DNA of 7,279 nucleotides. It comes from Erysipelotrichaceae bacterium (GTDB lineage Bacteria > Bacillota_I > Bacilli_A > Erysipelotrichales > Erysipelotrichaceae). Below, one piece after another: positions 5,920 through 7,279 of the stretch; positions within the stretch are counted from its first letter, which is position 1; every line of letters begins with the position of its first letter. The stretch is taken from positions 1 to 7,279 of the forward strand of contig DOKQ01000166.1 in NCBI GenBank assembly GCA_003510215.1. The letters run 5' to 3'. The position numbers were made by a program, and so were the translations under genes. The notes under the pieces are model-generated. The model saw only the letters and a program-made list of their open reading frames with translations. It was not told the DNA's origin and did no database searches.

Positions 5920-7279
5920 CAAACTCTACCGAATACTCATCATCTACCACATCAATTAAAATCATTCGTGGCTTATCTGATGGCTGCTCAATGATTAACC
6001 GGGCAATGCGGTTTTCAATTTCTCTTTGAATATGACGTTTGAGCGGTCTCGCACCATATTGAACATCTGTACCAAGCAAGAGCATGCGTGCATAAGCCGC
6101 ATCACTCACTTCAAGATCCATATCCTGTAAGGATAATCGGTGTTTCAGCTCATTAATGAACTTCACCGCAATCTGCTTCAGCACAGGGTTAGACAAGGAA
6201 TTAAATACCACAATCTCATCAATCCGATTGACAAACTCGGGTTTGAACGTTCTGGAAACTTCCTGAAGATATCTGTCTTCCCGCACATTTTTGTTTAGTT
6301 CAAATGCATACTGGGAACCAAGATTACTTGTCATGATAATCAGTGTATTCCTAAAATCGACTGTCACTCCTTTGTTATCGGTTAACCGCCCTTCATCCAG
6401 AATCTGCAATAGAATATTGAAAACATCCGGATGTGCCTTTTCAATTTCATCCAGCAGGACAATCGAGTATGGTTTACGGCGAATCGATTCAGTCAGCTGA
6501 CCACCCTCATCATAACCCACATACCCCGGAGGAGCCCCAATCAATCTGGACACACTGTGTTTTTCCATATACTCAGACATGTCAATGCGAACAATCTTGC
6601 TCTCATCATCAAACAGCTGTTCTGCTAGCGCACGGGCAACTTCTGTCTTACCCACACCTGTCGGCCCAAGAAATAGGAAAGAACCAATTGGACGATGTTC
6701 GTCTTGAATATTGGCTTTCGAACGCAGAATGGCTGAACTGACCATATGCAACGCTTCTTGTTGACCCATGACGCGTTGCTTCAGGGTATCCTCAAGAGAT
6801 AACAACTTCTGCCGCTGCGTAGACATTAGCTTACTAACTTCAATGTGCGTCCACTTTGACACGATTTTGGCAATAAGTTCTTCATCCACGGTTTCCTGAA
6901 TCAATGCATCTTCCGCCTTGTTTGAGCTGGACGATGCAATCAGTTTTTCCAGTGTTGGAATTGTATCATACTGTAATTTCGCAGCTGTCTCATATCGCGC
7001 TTCATTCTGTGCCTGCTCGAGATCAAGTTTTGCCTTTTCAAGCTGTTCCTTATAGGATTTCGACTGTTCAAGAACTGACTTTTCCTTTTGCCACTTGGAA
7101 TATAGTGCATCCTTTTTCTCTTTAAGGTTCTGCAACTCCTCACGCAGTTCAACCAAACGATCCAGAGTTTTGGCGTCTGTTTCCTTGTTTAATGCACGCT
7201 CCTCAATTTCCAGCTGAATCACTCTACGAGACAGTTCATCAAGTTCACTGGGCATCGAATCCATATCTACCCGAATGGA
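5894..7279 (-). CDS. clpB: ClpB disaggregase, C-terminal part (5' end outside window)
   Basis: Cytoplasmic AAA+ chaperone that, with DnaK, pulls proteins out of aggregates after heat or other stress. The frame is open to the window edge, so this is a partial gene: 461 codons plus TGA, reading S-I-R-V-D before the first internal Met at 7264-7262, as in the end of ClpB's first ATPase domain. Numbering from that Met: the coiled-coil middle domain covers about 5-110, the hallmark separating ClpB from ClpC, ClpE and ClpA. The second ATPase domain follows with Walker A GPTGVGKT (200-207), the pore loop G-Y-V-G-Y (247-251), Walker B V-L-L-D-E (269-273), sensor 1 T-S-N (312-314), Arg finger R347 in F-V-N-R-I-D, and sensor 2 G-A-R-P (404-407). 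The end is a small C-terminal domain to residue 456. All motifs are intact. Its promoter and any CtsR or HrcA site lie outside the window. Confidence 0.96.
   Translation of the reverse strand, partial: SIRVDMDSMPSELDELSRRVIQLEIEERALNKETDAKTLDRLVELREELQNLKEKKDALYSKWQKEKSVLEQSKSYKEQLEKAKLDLEQAQNEARYETAAKLQYDTIPTLEKLIASSSSNKAEDALIQETVDEELIAKIVSKWTHIEVSKLMSTQRQKLLSLEDTLKQRVMGQQEALHMVSSAILRSKANIQDEHRPIGSFLFLGPTGVGKTEVARALAEQLFDDESKIVRIDMSEYMEKHSVSRLIGAPPGYVGYDEGGQLTESIRRKPYSIVLLDEIEKAHPDVFNILLQILDEGRLTDNKGVTVDFRNTLIIMTSNLGSQYAFELNKNVREDRYLQEVSRTFKPEFVNRIDEIVVFNSLSNPVLKQIAVKFINELKHRLSLQDMDLEVSDAAYARMLLLGTDVQYGARPLKRHIQREIENRIARLIIEQPSDKPRMILIDVVDDEYSVEFVASVKNMS

Noticed and set aside
6291..6741. 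Overlapping plus-strand open frames antisense to clpB
   Set aside because: They mirror highly conserved AAA+ coding sequence; no start signals or family features.
1..7279. Insertion sequences, CRISPR arrays, tRNA or rRNA genes
   Set aside because: No transposase, repeat-spacer pattern, or RNA gene signature was seen on either strand.

Overview
The window is a compact, moderately AT-rich stretch of what looks like a Bacillota (Firmicutes) chromosome. Every gene I can support lies on the minus strand. The Gram-positive call rests on strong AGGAGG-type ribosome binding sites, a PTS-linked PRD regulator, a lipoprotein-type staphylococcal nuclease homologue, a membrane-anchored NodB deacetylase with a PdaC-like layout, and a stand-alone Cys-rich LUD protein. 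A lineage near Erysipelotrichia is a guess from overall gene flavour, not something the sequence proves.

In transcription order, from high to low coordinates: (1) the 3' part of clpB (5894-7279), whose start lies outside the window and whose end sits in a very long perfect stem-loop (5870-5919). (2) A 212-aa LUD-domain protein (5181-5819). (3) A tight four-gene cluster, 5121 down to 1884: membrane-anchored polysaccharide/peptidoglycan deacetylase, WYL-domain transcription regulator, a very acidic 107-aa protein of unknown function, and a lipoprotein staphylococcal-type nuclease. It has an extended -10 promoter in front, gaps of 18 and 11 bp, a 1-bp TGATG overlap, and an intrinsic terminator overlapping the last stop codon. 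(4) A PRD-containing PTS regulator of the MtlR/LicR/ManR type (3-1781), with its own TATAAT box and a dyad operator candidate, ending early in its EIIA-like domain at the window edge.

The four-gene cluster is the most interesting part. Two products should act at the cell surface (wall or polysaccharide deacetylation, and nucleic-acid cleavage). They are tied to an intracellular ligand-sensing type regulator and to a small acidic protein translationally coupled to the nuclease. One hypothesis is a nuclease/inhibitor pair under WYL control within an envelope-remodelling or DNA-uptake/DNA-defence operon. This is inference. No mobile element, CRISPR array, tRNA or rRNA was seen, and no stretch longer than about 110 bases lacks a gene.
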